Below are positions 1-7,656 of a stretch of 34,598 nucleotides of DNA, in pieces. The DNA is taken from assembly GCA_902802515.1 (NCBI GenBank), contig CADCMM010000012.1, positions 1-34,598 of the forward strand. The letters are read 5' to 3'. Numbering within the stretch: the first letter of the stretch is position 1; every line of letters starts with the position of its first letter. The stretch comes from an uncultured Lachnospiraceae bacterium (GTDB lineage: Bacteria > Bacillota > Clostridia > Lachnospirales > Lachnospiraceae). The position numbers were made by a program, and so were the translations under genes. Under the pieces are notes generated by a model. The model saw nothing but the letters and a program-made list of their open reading frames with translations, was not told the origin of the DNA and searched no databases.

Positions 1-106
1 CTTTTGGGACGACTAAGGAAGTCGTCCCAAAATCCGCCTGCCGGCGGATACGCCCCTTCGGGCCTAGGCGAGTACGATTAGGAAACACTTGATGTGTTTT
101 CTAATC
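1..106 (-). repeat. 111-nt structured repeat, copy 1 (edge-truncated)
   Basis: This is the reverse complement of the elements at 12689-12799 and 34392-34502. About 5 nt are missing at the window edge. Read on the - strand it has a 13-bp arm pair (94-106 with 76-88, one A.C mismatch), a GCCC/GGGC hairpin, a TCCGCC/GGCGGA hairpin, and a GGGACGAC/GTCGTCCC hairpin flanked by TTTT and AAAA. It lies upstream of the ABC importer in the opposite orientation, so any partner gene on its own 5' side is not the importer. The window edge inside a repeat may reflect an assembly break. Confidence 0.9.
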
Positions 107-155
107 TATACATATGGATACGCGGACCCCCTTACCTGTATTTTGCAACAGCTCC

Positions 156-184
156 TTGACATTTTTATGACAGGTAACTATAAT
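156..184 (+). promoter_or_regulatory. SigA-type promoter of the ABC importer operon
   Basis: TTGACA (156-161) and TATAAT (179-184) are separated by 17 nt, an exact consensus match. Transcription should start near 191, leaving a leader of about 35 nt. That is too short for a T-box or other large riboswitch. Confidence 0.9.
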
Positions 185-225
185 TGTTGCTATATAAAAT
201 TAACGCTTTAAAGGAGGAAAGTATT

Positions 226-1203
226 ATGAAAAAGAATTCTTTGACGAAACTTGCGGCAGTGTGTACAGCTTCCGCTATGGTACTGTCTGCTTCCGGTATG
301 ATGGCGGCAGCAGAAGAAACTACTTATAAGGTTGGCATCTGCCAGCTGGTACAGCACGTTGCACTGGATGCGGCTACTCAGGGATTTATTGACGCGCTGA
401 CAGATGAGTTGGGAGATGCGGTAACGTTTGATACGCAGAACGCAGCCGGTGATTCCGCTACCTGTGCTACGATCTGCAATCAGTTTGTATCCGACGGTGT
501 AGATCTTATCCTGGCAAACGCCACTCCAGCCCTTCAGGCAGCAGCTGCTGCGACCAACGAGATCCCGATTTTGGGAACTGCTGTTACAGATTATGCAACT
601 GCACTGGATATTGATGAGTGGACCGGCGCTACAGGAACCAATATTTCCGGAACTTCCGATCTGGCTCCGCTGGATGAGCAGGCAGCGATGCTGAATGAAT
701 TATTCCCGGATGCCGAGACAGTAGGTATCCTGTATTGTTCTGCAGAGCCGAACTCAGAGTATCAGGCAGCAGTTATCACAAAAGCTCTGGAAGAGCTGGG
801 TTATACTGTGACATCTTACACCTTTGCGGACAGTAATGATGTGGCTTCCGTAACCACCACCGCCTGCGCTGAGAATGATGTCCTCTATATTCCTACTGAT
901 AACACAGCAGCTTCCTGCACCGAGATTATAAAGAATGTGGCTGTTCCGGCAGGTAAACCCATCATCGCCGGAGAGGAAGGTATCTGTGCCGGATGTGGTG
1001 TAGCAACCCTGTCTATCAGCTACTATGACCTTGGATACACCACCGGTGAGATGGCGGTAAAAGTACTGACGGAAGGTGCGGATGTATCAACCCTGGAAGT
1101 AGAGTTTGCTCCGAATGTTACCAAGGAATACAATTCAGAAATCTGCGAGGAACTTGACATCGAAGTTCCGGAAGACTATGTAGCGATCGCTGCAGAAGAA
1201 TAA
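226..1203 (+). CDS. ABC importer substrate-binding protein, TrpX/COG2984 type
   Basis: This 325-residue extracytoplasmic solute-binding protein belongs to the family called TrpX or 'ABC transporter substrate-binding protein' (DUF534). Residues 1-29 are a Sec signal peptide: KK at the N-terminus, a hydrophobic core, and an AAA|EE cleavage-like end. There is no canonical lipobox, since Cys13 is preceded by AAV and lies too early, which is unusual for a Gram-positive binding protein. The mature part has the two-lobe periplasmic-binding pattern (NATPALQAA, PIIAGEEGICAG, GYTTGEMA). The ATG at 226 is chosen because AAGGAGG precedes it; an in-frame TTG at 184 lies inside the promoter -10 box. It is the first gene of a three-gene operon with permease and ATPase. 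Relatives transport tryptophan or other aromatic compounds, but the substrate here is not determined by the sequence. Confidence 0.88.
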   Translation: MKKNSLTKLAAVCTASAMVLSASGMMAAAEETTYKVGICQLVQHVALDAATQGFIDALTDELGDAVTFDTQNAAGDSATCATICNQFVSDGVDLILANATPALQAAAAATNEIPILGTAVTDYATALDIDEWTGATGTNISGTSDLAPLDEQAAMLNELFPDAETVGILYCSAEPNSEYQAAVITKALEELGYTVTSYTFADSNDVASVTTTACAENDVLYIPTDNTAASCTEIIKNVAVPAGKPIIAGEEGICAGCGVATLSISYYDLGYTTGEMAVKVLTEGADVSTLEVEFAPNVTKEYNSEICEELDIEVPEDYVAIAAEE

Positions 1204-1225
1204 GAAGTAACCGGAGGCCATAACA

Positions 1226-2161
1226 ATGAATTTGCTTGCTTTAAATCCTATGACGCTGTTTTCGGCACTGCCCGGAAATATCGCTCAGGGTATGATTTGG
1301 GGCATCATGGCAATCGGTGTATATATGACATTCCGCCTTCTGCGTTTTTCAGACCTGACCGTCGATGGCTCCTTTGCCACCGGCGGTGCAGTTGCGGTTA
1401 TGCTGATTATCAATGGTGTACCTGCACCCGCAGCTTTGTTGGTGTCTTTTTGTACCGGTATGCTGGCCGGCCTTGTGACAGGTCTTTTACATACTGCATT
1501 CGGCATTCCGGATATCCTGTCAGGAATTCTGAGTCAGATTGCGCTTTATTCCATCAACCTTAGAATCATGGACGGAAAAGCAAACCAGGCGGTAAGTGTG
1601 GACAAATATTTTTTGGTGGTGTCCCTGCGGAATATTCACAGATCCCTGATCGTGGGTGGCTGTATTGCGTTGGCGGTCATCCTCGTTTTGTACTGGTTTT
1701 TCGGTACGGAGCTTGGAAGCGCGATCCGCTCCACCGGATGCAACCCCGCCATGTCTATGGCTCAGGGAATCAATATCAATGCTACGAAGGTTCTGACACT
1801 GGCGCTTTCCAATGGTCTGGTGGCGCTCTCTGGCGCCCTTCTGGCTCAGTATCAGGGCTTTTCTGATGTAAATATGGGGCGCGGCGCTATTGTCATCGGA
1901 CTGGCTGCGGTGATCATCGGCGAAGTAATGGGAGAGGCCCTGATCGGTAAACGGCTGAATTTCTTTGGAAGGCTGCTGTTCGTCGTTGTTGGCGGAATTA
2001 TCTATTATATTGTAGTTGGTCTGGTGCTTTGGATGAAGATGCCCTCCAACGATCTGAAGCTGTTTACAGCCATCATTGTGGCCATTTTCCTTGCTGTACC
2101 GTATCTTAGGGAAAAATCGCGAAATTCTTATGCAAAAGCTGCAAAGAAAGGAGCGAAATAG
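1226..2161 (+). CDS. ABC importer permease, TrpY/COG4120 type
   Basis: This 311-residue integral membrane protein has about eight hydrophobic segments (for example residues 22-38, 50-75, 78-100, 140-160, 190-207, 218-235, 250-270 and 280-293) and a basic C-terminal tail. The motif area around residues 175-215, with SGALLAQYQGFSDVNMGRG, is typical of the branched-chain/ribose-type permease superfamily (BPD_transp_2) to which TrpY-like permeases belong. It starts 22 nt after the binding-protein gene behind GGAGG, and the ATPase gene begins one base after its stop codon, so the three genes are almost certainly co-translated. It should form the membrane channel with the ATPase dimer. Confidence 0.9.
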   Translation: MNLLALNPMTLFSALPGNIAQGMIWGIMAIGVYMTFRLLRFSDLTVDGSFATGGAVAVMLIINGVPAPAALLVSFCTGMLAGLVTGLLHTAFGIPDILSGILSQIALYSINLRIMDGKANQAVSVDKYFLVVSLRNIHRSLIVGGCIALAVILVLYWFFGTELGSAIRSTGCNPAMSMAQGININATKVLTLALSNGLVALSGALLAQYQGFSDVNMGRGAIVIGLAAVIIGEVMGEALIGKRLNFFGRLLFVVVGGIIYYIVVGLVLWMKMPSNDLKLFTAIIVAIFLAVPYLREKSRNSYAKAAKKGAK

Positions 2162-2162
2162 T

Positions 2163-2957
2163 ATGCTGGAAATCAATAACGTCCATAAGACTTTTAATAA
2201 AGGCACGATCAATGAAAAACCTGCATTGCAGGGAGTGGATCTGCACCTGAATCCCGGTGACTTTGTAACCATCATCGGTGGAAATGGCGCAGGGAAATCC
2301 ACCTTGATGAACGCTGTCGCCGGGGTATGGCCCGTGGATGAAGGATCCGTTGTTATTGACGGGGAGAATATTACAGGCTATCCGGAGTATCGCCGGGCGA
2401 AACTTTTGGGAAGAGTGTTCCAGGATCCCATGACAGGAACCGCAGCTACCATGGAGATTCAGGAAAATCTGGCACTGGCGGCCAGACGAGGTGAGAGACG
2501 CGGTTTAAGTTGGGGAATCAGTAAGGAAGAAAAAGAACAGTATCATGAAATGCTGAAGATATTGGATCTGGGCCTTGAGGATCGTATGACCACAAAGGTG
2601 GGACTGCTTTCCGGAGGACAGAGGCAGGCATTGACTCTGCTGATGGCATCCCTAAAGAAACCCAAGCTGCTCTTGTTGGATGAGCATACGGCAGCCCTTG
2701 ATCCTAAGACAGCGGCTAAAGTTCTTGAACTCACCGGAAACATAGTGGAAGAGAATGAACTGACTGCAATGATGGTGACCCACAACATGAAAGACGCGAT
2801 CCGCATGGGCAACCGTCTTGTAATGATGCATGAAGGACGTATCATCTATGATGTAGAGGGCGAGGAGAAGAAAAAACTCCATGTGTCCGATCTGCTGGAG
2901 AAATTCGAACAAGCCAGTGGCGGAGAATTCGCTAACGACAGGATGATGCTTGCATAG
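2163..2957 (+). CDS. ABC importer ATP-binding protein, TrpZ/COG1101 type
   Basis: This 264-residue nucleotide-binding protein energises the importer above. Walker A is GGNGAGKS at residues 39-46. The signature LLSGGQRQAL is near residue 143, Walker B is LLLLDEHTAALD near 167, and the H-loop is in VTHNMKDA. ATG 2163 is preferred because AAAGGAG at 2147-2153 precedes it at normal spacing and it follows the permease stop by one base; upstream in-frame starts would lie inside the permease gene. Relatives are annotated as ATPases of an uncharacterised or tryptophan-type transporter. A long hairpin terminator follows. Confidence 0.9.
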   Translation: MLEINNVHKTFNKGTINEKPALQGVDLHLNPGDFVTIIGGNGAGKSTLMNAVAGVWPVDEGSVVIDGENITGYPEYRRAKLLGRVFQDPMTGTAATMEIQENLALAARRGERRGLSWGISKEEKEQYHEMLKILDLGLEDRMTTKVGLLSGGQRQALTLLMASLKKPKLLLLDEHTAALDPKTAAKVLELTGNIVEENELTAMMVTHNMKDAIRMGNRLVMMHEGRIIYDVEGEEKKKLHVSDLLEKFEQASGGEFANDRMMLA

Positions 2958-2977
2958 CTTAACTATCACAGAGAAGG

Positions 2978-3071
2978 GGCTGCCGCACGAAATGCATATT
3001 TTGCACAAAAAAGTGTTCCTCAGAAAGCCAGGATCGTGTAAAAAATGCATTTGTGCGGCATCCTTTTTCTT
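2978..3071 (+). terminator. Long hairpin terminator after the ABC importer operon
   Basis: The arms at about 2978-2997 and 3045-3063 pair (CTGCCGCAC and AATGCAT blocks, one bulged G and one C.T mismatch) and are followed by TCCTTTTTCTTTC. The outer sequence GGCTGCCGC resembles the hairpins at 7546, 20613 and 28554. Confidence 0.75.
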
Positions 3072-3122
3072 TCATTTAAAAAAAGATAGGAAATTATTAT
3101 AAGGACAAAAATATTGCAATTG

Positions 3123-3151
3123 TTGAGACGATAAAAAAAGTATGTTATAAT
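3123..3151 (+). promoter_or_regulatory. Promoter of the one-carbon (metF-acs-fchA-folD) operon
   Basis: TTGAGA (3123-3128) and TATAAT (3146-3151) have a 17-nt spacer. The predicted start near 3158 gives a leader of about 83 nt to metF. That leader contains a possible 9-bp stem (TGCCATACA with TGTATAGCA, one mismatch), which I could not match to a known riboswitch. Confidence 0.8.
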
Positions 3152-3240
3152 AGCCCCTAATGAATTGCCATACAGGTGCTTAAGGCCGGATTGTATAGCA
3201 GGAACAAGAACGAAGTATAATTATATGGAGAGTTGTAACA

Positions 3241-4173
3241 ATGGCAGCAACAAAATTAACTGATATAATGAAAGAGAGACAGACATTATCTTTCGAATTA
3301 TACCCACCCAAGACGGAGAAGGGAATGCTGAAACTTCCGGATATCATCGCTCATTTGTGCGACTTTCAGCCGGATTATATTTCCTGTACTTATGGTGCAG
3401 GCGGCGGCAACGTGGGTGCAAACAGACAGGTTTGCCAGATGGTCAGGAATGCCGGTTCTGTGCCGGTGACCCACTTTACCGTTATCAAAAACACAAAAAG
3501 CAAAATGAAAGAGCAGATGGATATGTATCTGGAAGAGGGTGTTGATCATATTCTTGCACTTCGGGGTGATATCCCTCTGGGGGAGACGACTACCTGCGGC
3601 GACTTCCAGTACGCAACCGACCTGGTAAAGTATATCAAAGATACCTACGGTGACAAATTTGAAATCGCAGTTGCCGGCTCTCCCGAAGGCCACATTACAT
3701 GCAGCTCTATTGAGTCTGACATAGGGTTTCTTCGCCAGAAACAGGACAATGGTGCGGACTATATTATGACACAGCTTTGCTGGGATATGGAACAGTTCAA
3801 GAGATGGCTGGATATGATTCGTAAAGCTGGTGTAACCTTGCCGATCAATGTGGGCATCATGCCGGTTCTTGATATGAAAGCGACCATTAATGTGGCTCTT
3901 TCCAGAAATGGCTGCGTTATTGAACGAGAATTGGCCAGACTGATCTCTAAGTACTGGATCTTTCCGGATCCTTTCGATTCTAACCCGCCGTTCCGGGACG
4001 ATGAGCGCGAGCGGAAGCTGGCTGATTTCAGAAAAGCAGGCATTGAGTACACGATCAAACAGATTGAGGCTTATCGTGCATGCGGCATTAACGGTATTCA
4101 TCTGTATGCTATGAATAAATGGGAAGCGGTGACAGAAATTATTCATGCTACCGGTTTAAACGCCCAGATATAA
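3241..4173 (+). CDS. metF: Methylenetetrahydrofolate reductase
   Basis: This 310-residue FAD-dependent TIM-barrel enzyme reduces 5,10-methylene-THF to 5-methyl-THF. Visible family motifs are SFELYPPKTEKG near residue 17 (the Glu corresponds to the conserved catalytic Glu of MetF), TYGAGGG, THFTVIKN, and ALRGDIP near residue 104. The length is close to the usual stand-alone MetF. It is the first gene of the one-carbon operon and is followed by the corrinoid protein subunits, which fits methyl-THF production for AcsE. In many acetogens MetF works with MetV, but no metV gene is present beside it here, so the electron donor is unknown. Confidence 0.93.
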   Translation: MAATKLTDIMKERQTLSFELYPPKTEKGMLKLPDIIAHLCDFQPDYISCTYGAGGGNVGANRQVCQMVRNAGSVPVTHFTVIKNTKSKMKEQMDMYLEEGVDHILALRGDIPLGETTTCGDFQYATDLVKYIKDTYGDKFEIAVAGSPEGHITCSSIESDIGFLRQKQDNGADYIMTQLCWDMEQFKRWLDMIRKAGVTLPINVGIMPVLDMKATINVALSRNGCVIERELARLISKYWIFPDPFDSNPPFRDDERERKLADFRKAGIEYTIKQIEAYRACGINGIHLYAMNKWEAVTEIIHATGLNAQI

Positions 4174-4293
4174 AGGAGAACGTTAGATAGTACAGATCAT
4201 ATCTGCATTCCCGGGAAAGAAAATCGAAACAAAAAAAGGAGCCGATTTATAAAACCGTTGTCAGTCATATAAATTGAAGGAGGTACAATAGCA

Positions 4294-5232
4294 ATGCCAT
4301 TTACAGCAAAATCGGGGAAATTTAATGCAAGTATCCGTTCATTGACGATTGGTATCGGCGATAAGGCCATTACTCTTGGCGGTGAGTGCGTTCTGCCATT
4401 CTACTCTTTTGATGCAGCCATTGAAAATGCACCAAAGGTAGGTATCGAAATAACCGATTGCGGTATGGCAGCTGAACCGGAAAGTGTTCAGAAGTATTAT
4501 GAAGGATGTACGTCCGTGACGGATATGGCAAAGAGAGCGGCAGAATTTGATGGGGTTGATTTTCTGAGTCTGCGTCTGGAAGGGGGAGATCCCAACGGAT
4601 TAAATAAATCTATCGAAGAGCTGATCCGCATTGTGAAGGACGTAGCGGCAGCGGTAGATCTTCCTCTTGTTGTATGCGGTTGTAAGAGTGAAAAAAAAGA
4701 CGAGGAACTGTTATCCAAAGCGGCAGAGGTACTGAATGGAAAAAATGCACTGCTACTTGCTGCTAAGGAAGAAAACTACAAGACGGTAGGCGCGGCTGGT
4801 CTTGCCTGTAAACAAGTAGTCGGTGCGGAATCTTCCGTCGACATCAATCTTGCAAAACAGTTAAATGTATTATTGACACAGTCAGGTGTAGATCCCCAGG
4901 CAATCGCTATGAATATTGGTTCTGCAGCGGCAGGTTATGGTTTTGAATATGTTATTTCTACTATGGATCGAATAAAAGCGGCAGCATTGTCCCAGGGAGA
5001 CGCCGCTTTGCAGATGCCGATCATCACTCCGGTTGCTTGCGAAGTATGGAGTGTGAAAGAAGTTATAGCTTCCGAGTCTGATATACCCGAATGGGGTTCG
5101 GCTAAGGAACGCGGAATTGATATGGAAGTGGAGACTGCCACAGCAGTTTTGTTTTCCGGTTCCGATGCAGTTATCTTAAAACATCCTGAATCAGTAGCAA
5201 CGATCTCAAAACTGATTAAAGAACTCGTATGA
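4294..5232 (+). CDS. acsD: Corrinoid iron-sulfur protein small (delta) subunit
   Basis: This 312-residue protein matches the delta subunit of the acetyl-CoA decarbonylase/synthase corrinoid protein. It has a TIM-barrel-like domain with the family's opening (SIRSLTIG, then ITLGGECVLPFYSFD), and FLSLRLEGGDPNG and QAIAMNIGSAAAGYGFEY further on. In the Wood-Ljungdahl pathway AcsD pairs with AcsC, which carries the cobamide and the Fe-S cluster; the pair accepts methyl from methyl-THF via AcsE. The start is set by GAAGGAGG with good spacing. The 120-nt gap from metF shows no terminator, so one transcript is likely. Confidence 0.93.
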   Translation: MPFTAKSGKFNASIRSLTIGIGDKAITLGGECVLPFYSFDAAIENAPKVGIEITDCGMAAEPESVQKYYEGCTSVTDMAKRAAEFDGVDFLSLRLEGGDPNGLNKSIEELIRIVKDVAAAVDLPLVVCGCKSEKKDEELLSKAAEVLNGKNALLLAAKEENYKTVGAAGLACKQVVGAESSVDINLAKQLNVLLTQSGVDPQAIAMNIGSAAAGYGFEYVISTMDRIKAAALSQGDAALQMPIITPVACEVWSVKEVIASESDIPEWGSAKERGIDMEVETATAVLFSGSDAVILKHPESVATISKLIKELV

Positions 5233-5266
5233 TTTTTTGTTGCGAAGATAAAGGGGGATAAATACA

Positions 5267-6613
5267 ATGGCATTAAAAGGTCTTGATATATTCAAATTAT
5301 CACCGAAGAAAAACTGTAAAGAATGCGGATCACCAACTTGTATGGCTTTTTCCATGAAAGTCGCACAGGGTACGGTCAGTATAGACGCCTGCCCTTACTT
5401 TTCCGAGGACGCGAAGACAGCTATGAGAGAGGCTGCCGCACCGCCTATGAAGACGATAAAAGTAGGAACCGGTGATCAGCAATATGTACTGGGCGGAGAG
5501 ACTGTCCTGTTTCGGCATGAGAAAACTTTTGTCAACAAAACGAGATATGCGGTAGCTCTGTGCAGCAGCATGGATGATGCGGTAATTGAAGAAAAGCTGG
5601 CAGCTATTGAGAAGGTAGATTATGATCGCATCGGTGAGAGAATGTTTGTGGAAATGGTCTATGTGAACTATGATCCCAAAAGCGGTGCAGTAAAATACAT
5701 GGAACTGGTAAAAAAAGCGGCTGGACTGAACAGAGTGCTGATCCTGGGCGTGGAAGATCCGGAAGTGGCCAGGACTGCATTGGATCTATGTAAAGATTCC
5801 AAACCAATCCTGAACGGCGCGAATGCATCTAACTATGAGGAGATGAACGCGGTAGCTGCCGGAGCGGGAGTGGCTTTGGGCGTCAGCGGCGAAAATGACA
5901 GTGAGCTTTACGATACACTGGCGGCACTGGAAAAGCTTGGCAACAAGAATCTTCTGTTCAATGCAAACACGGATTCTATTAAAGCTGCTTATGCCACAAC
6001 CGTACAGTATAGACGAGCTGCCATTAAGGACAACGATAGAACCTGCGGATATCCTTCCATCGTAAATGTTGCGAAATTGGCCAGAGGGGACAATCATCTG
6101 CAGGCAGCTCTGCTTGCTGCATTTACCATGAAATATGGTTCTATCCTGGTGGCAGACCACCTGGATTATGCAGAAGCGCTTCCGCTGTACGGTATCAGAC
6201 AGAATGTATTTACGGATCCACAAAAGCCAATGAAAGTGGAACCCGGTATCTATCCAATCAATGGCGGGGATGAGAACGCTATCTGCCTTACCACAGTGGA
6301 CTTTGCACTTACTTATTTTGTTGTTTCCGGTGAGCTGGAACGCTCTGGTGTGCCGTGCAACCTGATCGTTAACGATGCGGGAGGATTATCTGTATTGACC
6401 TCATGGGCCGCAGGTAAATTTTCGTCTTCTTCCATCGCAAAATTTTTTGAAGAGCAGGATATTGCAGGAAAGATCAAATGCCGCAAACTCTGCATCCCGG
6501 GTAAAGTTGCTGCTCTGAAAGGAGAACTGGAAGCGAAAATGCCGGATTGGGAGATCATTGTAGCACCGAAAGAAGCCGTTCAGCTGGTGAAATTTCTGAA
6601 AGATATGCAGTAA
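5267..6613 (+). CDS. acsC: Corrinoid iron-sulfur protein large (gamma) subunit
   Basis: This 448-residue protein is close to the usual AcsC length. The N-terminal Fe-S motif is C17-x2-C20-x4-C25-x16-C42, the four ligands of the low-potential [4Fe-4S] cluster. A TIM barrel follows, with the C-terminal cobamide-binding region (PCNLIVNDAGGLSVLTSWAAG, roughly residues 360-385). It binds the corrinoid that shuttles the methyl group. Classically the methyl goes on to acetyl-CoA synthase, but acsB is not in this window, so the acceptor cannot be read here. It follows acsD by 34 nt with an AGGGGG ribosome site. Confidence 0.94.
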   Translation: MALKGLDIFKLSPKKNCKECGSPTCMAFSMKVAQGTVSIDACPYFSEDAKTAMREAAAPPMKTIKVGTGDQQYVLGGETVLFRHEKTFVNKTRYAVALCSSMDDAVIEEKLAAIEKVDYDRIGERMFVEMVYVNYDPKSGAVKYMELVKKAAGLNRVLILGVEDPEVARTALDLCKDSKPILNGANASNYEEMNAVAAGAGVALGVSGENDSELYDTLAALEKLGNKNLLFNANTDSIKAAYATTVQYRRAAIKDNDRTCGYPSIVNVAKLARGDNHLQAALLAAFTMKYGSILVADHLDYAEALPLYGIRQNVFTDPQKPMKVEPGIYPINGGDENAICLTTVDFALTYFVVSGELERSGVPCNLIVNDAGGLSVLTSWAAGKFSSSSIAKFFEEQDIAGKIKCRKLCIPGKVAALKGELEAKMPDWEIIVAPKEAVQLVKFLKDMQ

Positions 6614-6679
6614 CAGTAAAAAACAGGAAACACGCTTTGCGAGTTTTGGTGTAAATAGAAATTAGGAGGAGAACAAATT

Positions 6680-7465
6680 ATGGGAAAATTTGTAGTAATT
6701 GGTGAAAGGCTTTCTGTGACAGCTCCAATCATCAATAAGGCATTTACGGAAAGAGATCCGGAACCAATTTTAAAAAGAGCAAAGCAGCAGCTGGATGCAG
6801 GCGCTGTTTATCTGGATGTGAATATCGGACCGGCGCAGAGCGATGGCGCAGATTTAATGAAATGGGCGGTTCAGCTGCTGCAGAGTGAATTTGACAACGT
6901 TCCGCTGGCGTTGGATACTTCCAACAAGGCTGCTATCGAAGCCGGAATGTCCGTATATAATCGTGCAAAAGGAAAACCGATTATAAACTCTGCTGATGCA
7001 GCAGGAAGAATTGAATACCTGGATCTTGCTGCTGCAAATGATGCAATTTGTATCGCACTTTGCAATGGAGAAGGTATTGCAAAGGACAATGATGAGCGTA
7101 TGATGTACTGCCAGACTTTGCTGGAAAGAGGCTTGGAACAGGGCATGGAAGCAGAAGATATCTGGTTTGATCCGTTATTCCTGGTAGTTAAAGGAATGCA
7201 GGATAAGCAGATGCAGATTCTGGAGTGTATTAAGATGTTCAGTGATATGGGACTGAACTCCACCGGAGGTCTGTCCAACAACTCAAATGGTATGCCGAAG
7301 CATATCCGTCCGATCATGGATTCCGCTCTGGTTGCTATGGCTATGATGCAGGGCCTTACCTCCGCCATCGTAAATCCGAACGATCTGCGTTTGATGGAGA
7401 CCATCAAATCCTGCGATATACTCAAAGGAAATACACTGTACGCTGATTCTTATCTGGAGATTTAG
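6680..7465 (+). CDS. acsE: Methyl-THF:corrinoid iron-sulfur protein methyltransferase
   Basis: This 261-residue pterin-binding TIM-barrel enzyme has the size of AcsE/MeTr. Motifs are VIGERLSVTAP at the N-terminus, DAGAVYLDVNIGPAQSD near residues 39-55, LALDTSN near 76, INSADAA near 98, and GLNSTGGLSNNSNGMP near 190-205; the last contains the Asn that assists methyl-THF activation in this family. It moves the methyl group of 5-methyl-THF to Co(I) of the AcsCD protein. Being placed straight after acsC supports this over an ordinary dihydropteroate synthase, which automatic annotation may report because of the shared fold. A hairpin lies in the gap before the next gene. Confidence 0.93.
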   Translation: MGKFVVIGERLSVTAPIINKAFTERDPEPILKRAKQQLDAGAVYLDVNIGPAQSDGADLMKWAVQLLQSEFDNVPLALDTSNKAAIEAGMSVYNRAKGKPIINSADAAGRIEYLDLAAANDAICIALCNGEGIAKDNDERMMYCQTLLERGLEQGMEAEDIWFDPLFLVVKGMQDKQMQILECIKMFSDMGLNSTGGLSNNSNGMPKHIRPIMDSALVAMAMMQGLTSAIVNPNDLRLMETIKSCDILKGNTLYADSYLEI

Positions 7466-7545
7466 GAGACTCTGATTTTATCATCGTTTCCTCAGAAGCC
7501 CCGGTGGACCGCACGGATTTCCCTGATAAAAAATAGTACTTATAG

Positions 7546-7615
7546 AGAGGCTGTTATGTAATGCGTGACAGTGGGATGTCTGAACCCCTGAGTCAGCATT
7601 AGGTAACAGCCCTCT
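7546..7615 (+). terminator. Hairpin between acsE and the activator gene (possible attenuator)
   Basis: AGAGGCTGTTA (7546-7556) pairs with TAACAGC plus CCTCT (7604-7615) with one bulge, and the inner AATGC pairs with GCATT. The 3' side is CTCTTAATTT, a weak U tract. It may be a partial terminator or processing site that lowers expression of the downstream genes. Confidence 0.5.
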
Positions 7616-7656
7616 TAATTTAGACAGCCGAACGAAGTGTATGAAAGGACATAATC

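Noticed and set aside
3158..3240. Cobalamin or THF riboswitch upstream of metF
   Set aside because: The leader is too short, and neither the B12-box nor the THF riboswitch conserved core is present.
3298..4146. Long - strand open frame opposite metF
   Set aside because: It is fully antisense to a clear metF with no start signal or domain. Similar shadows occur opposite the importer permease, the RACo-type activator and gdhA.
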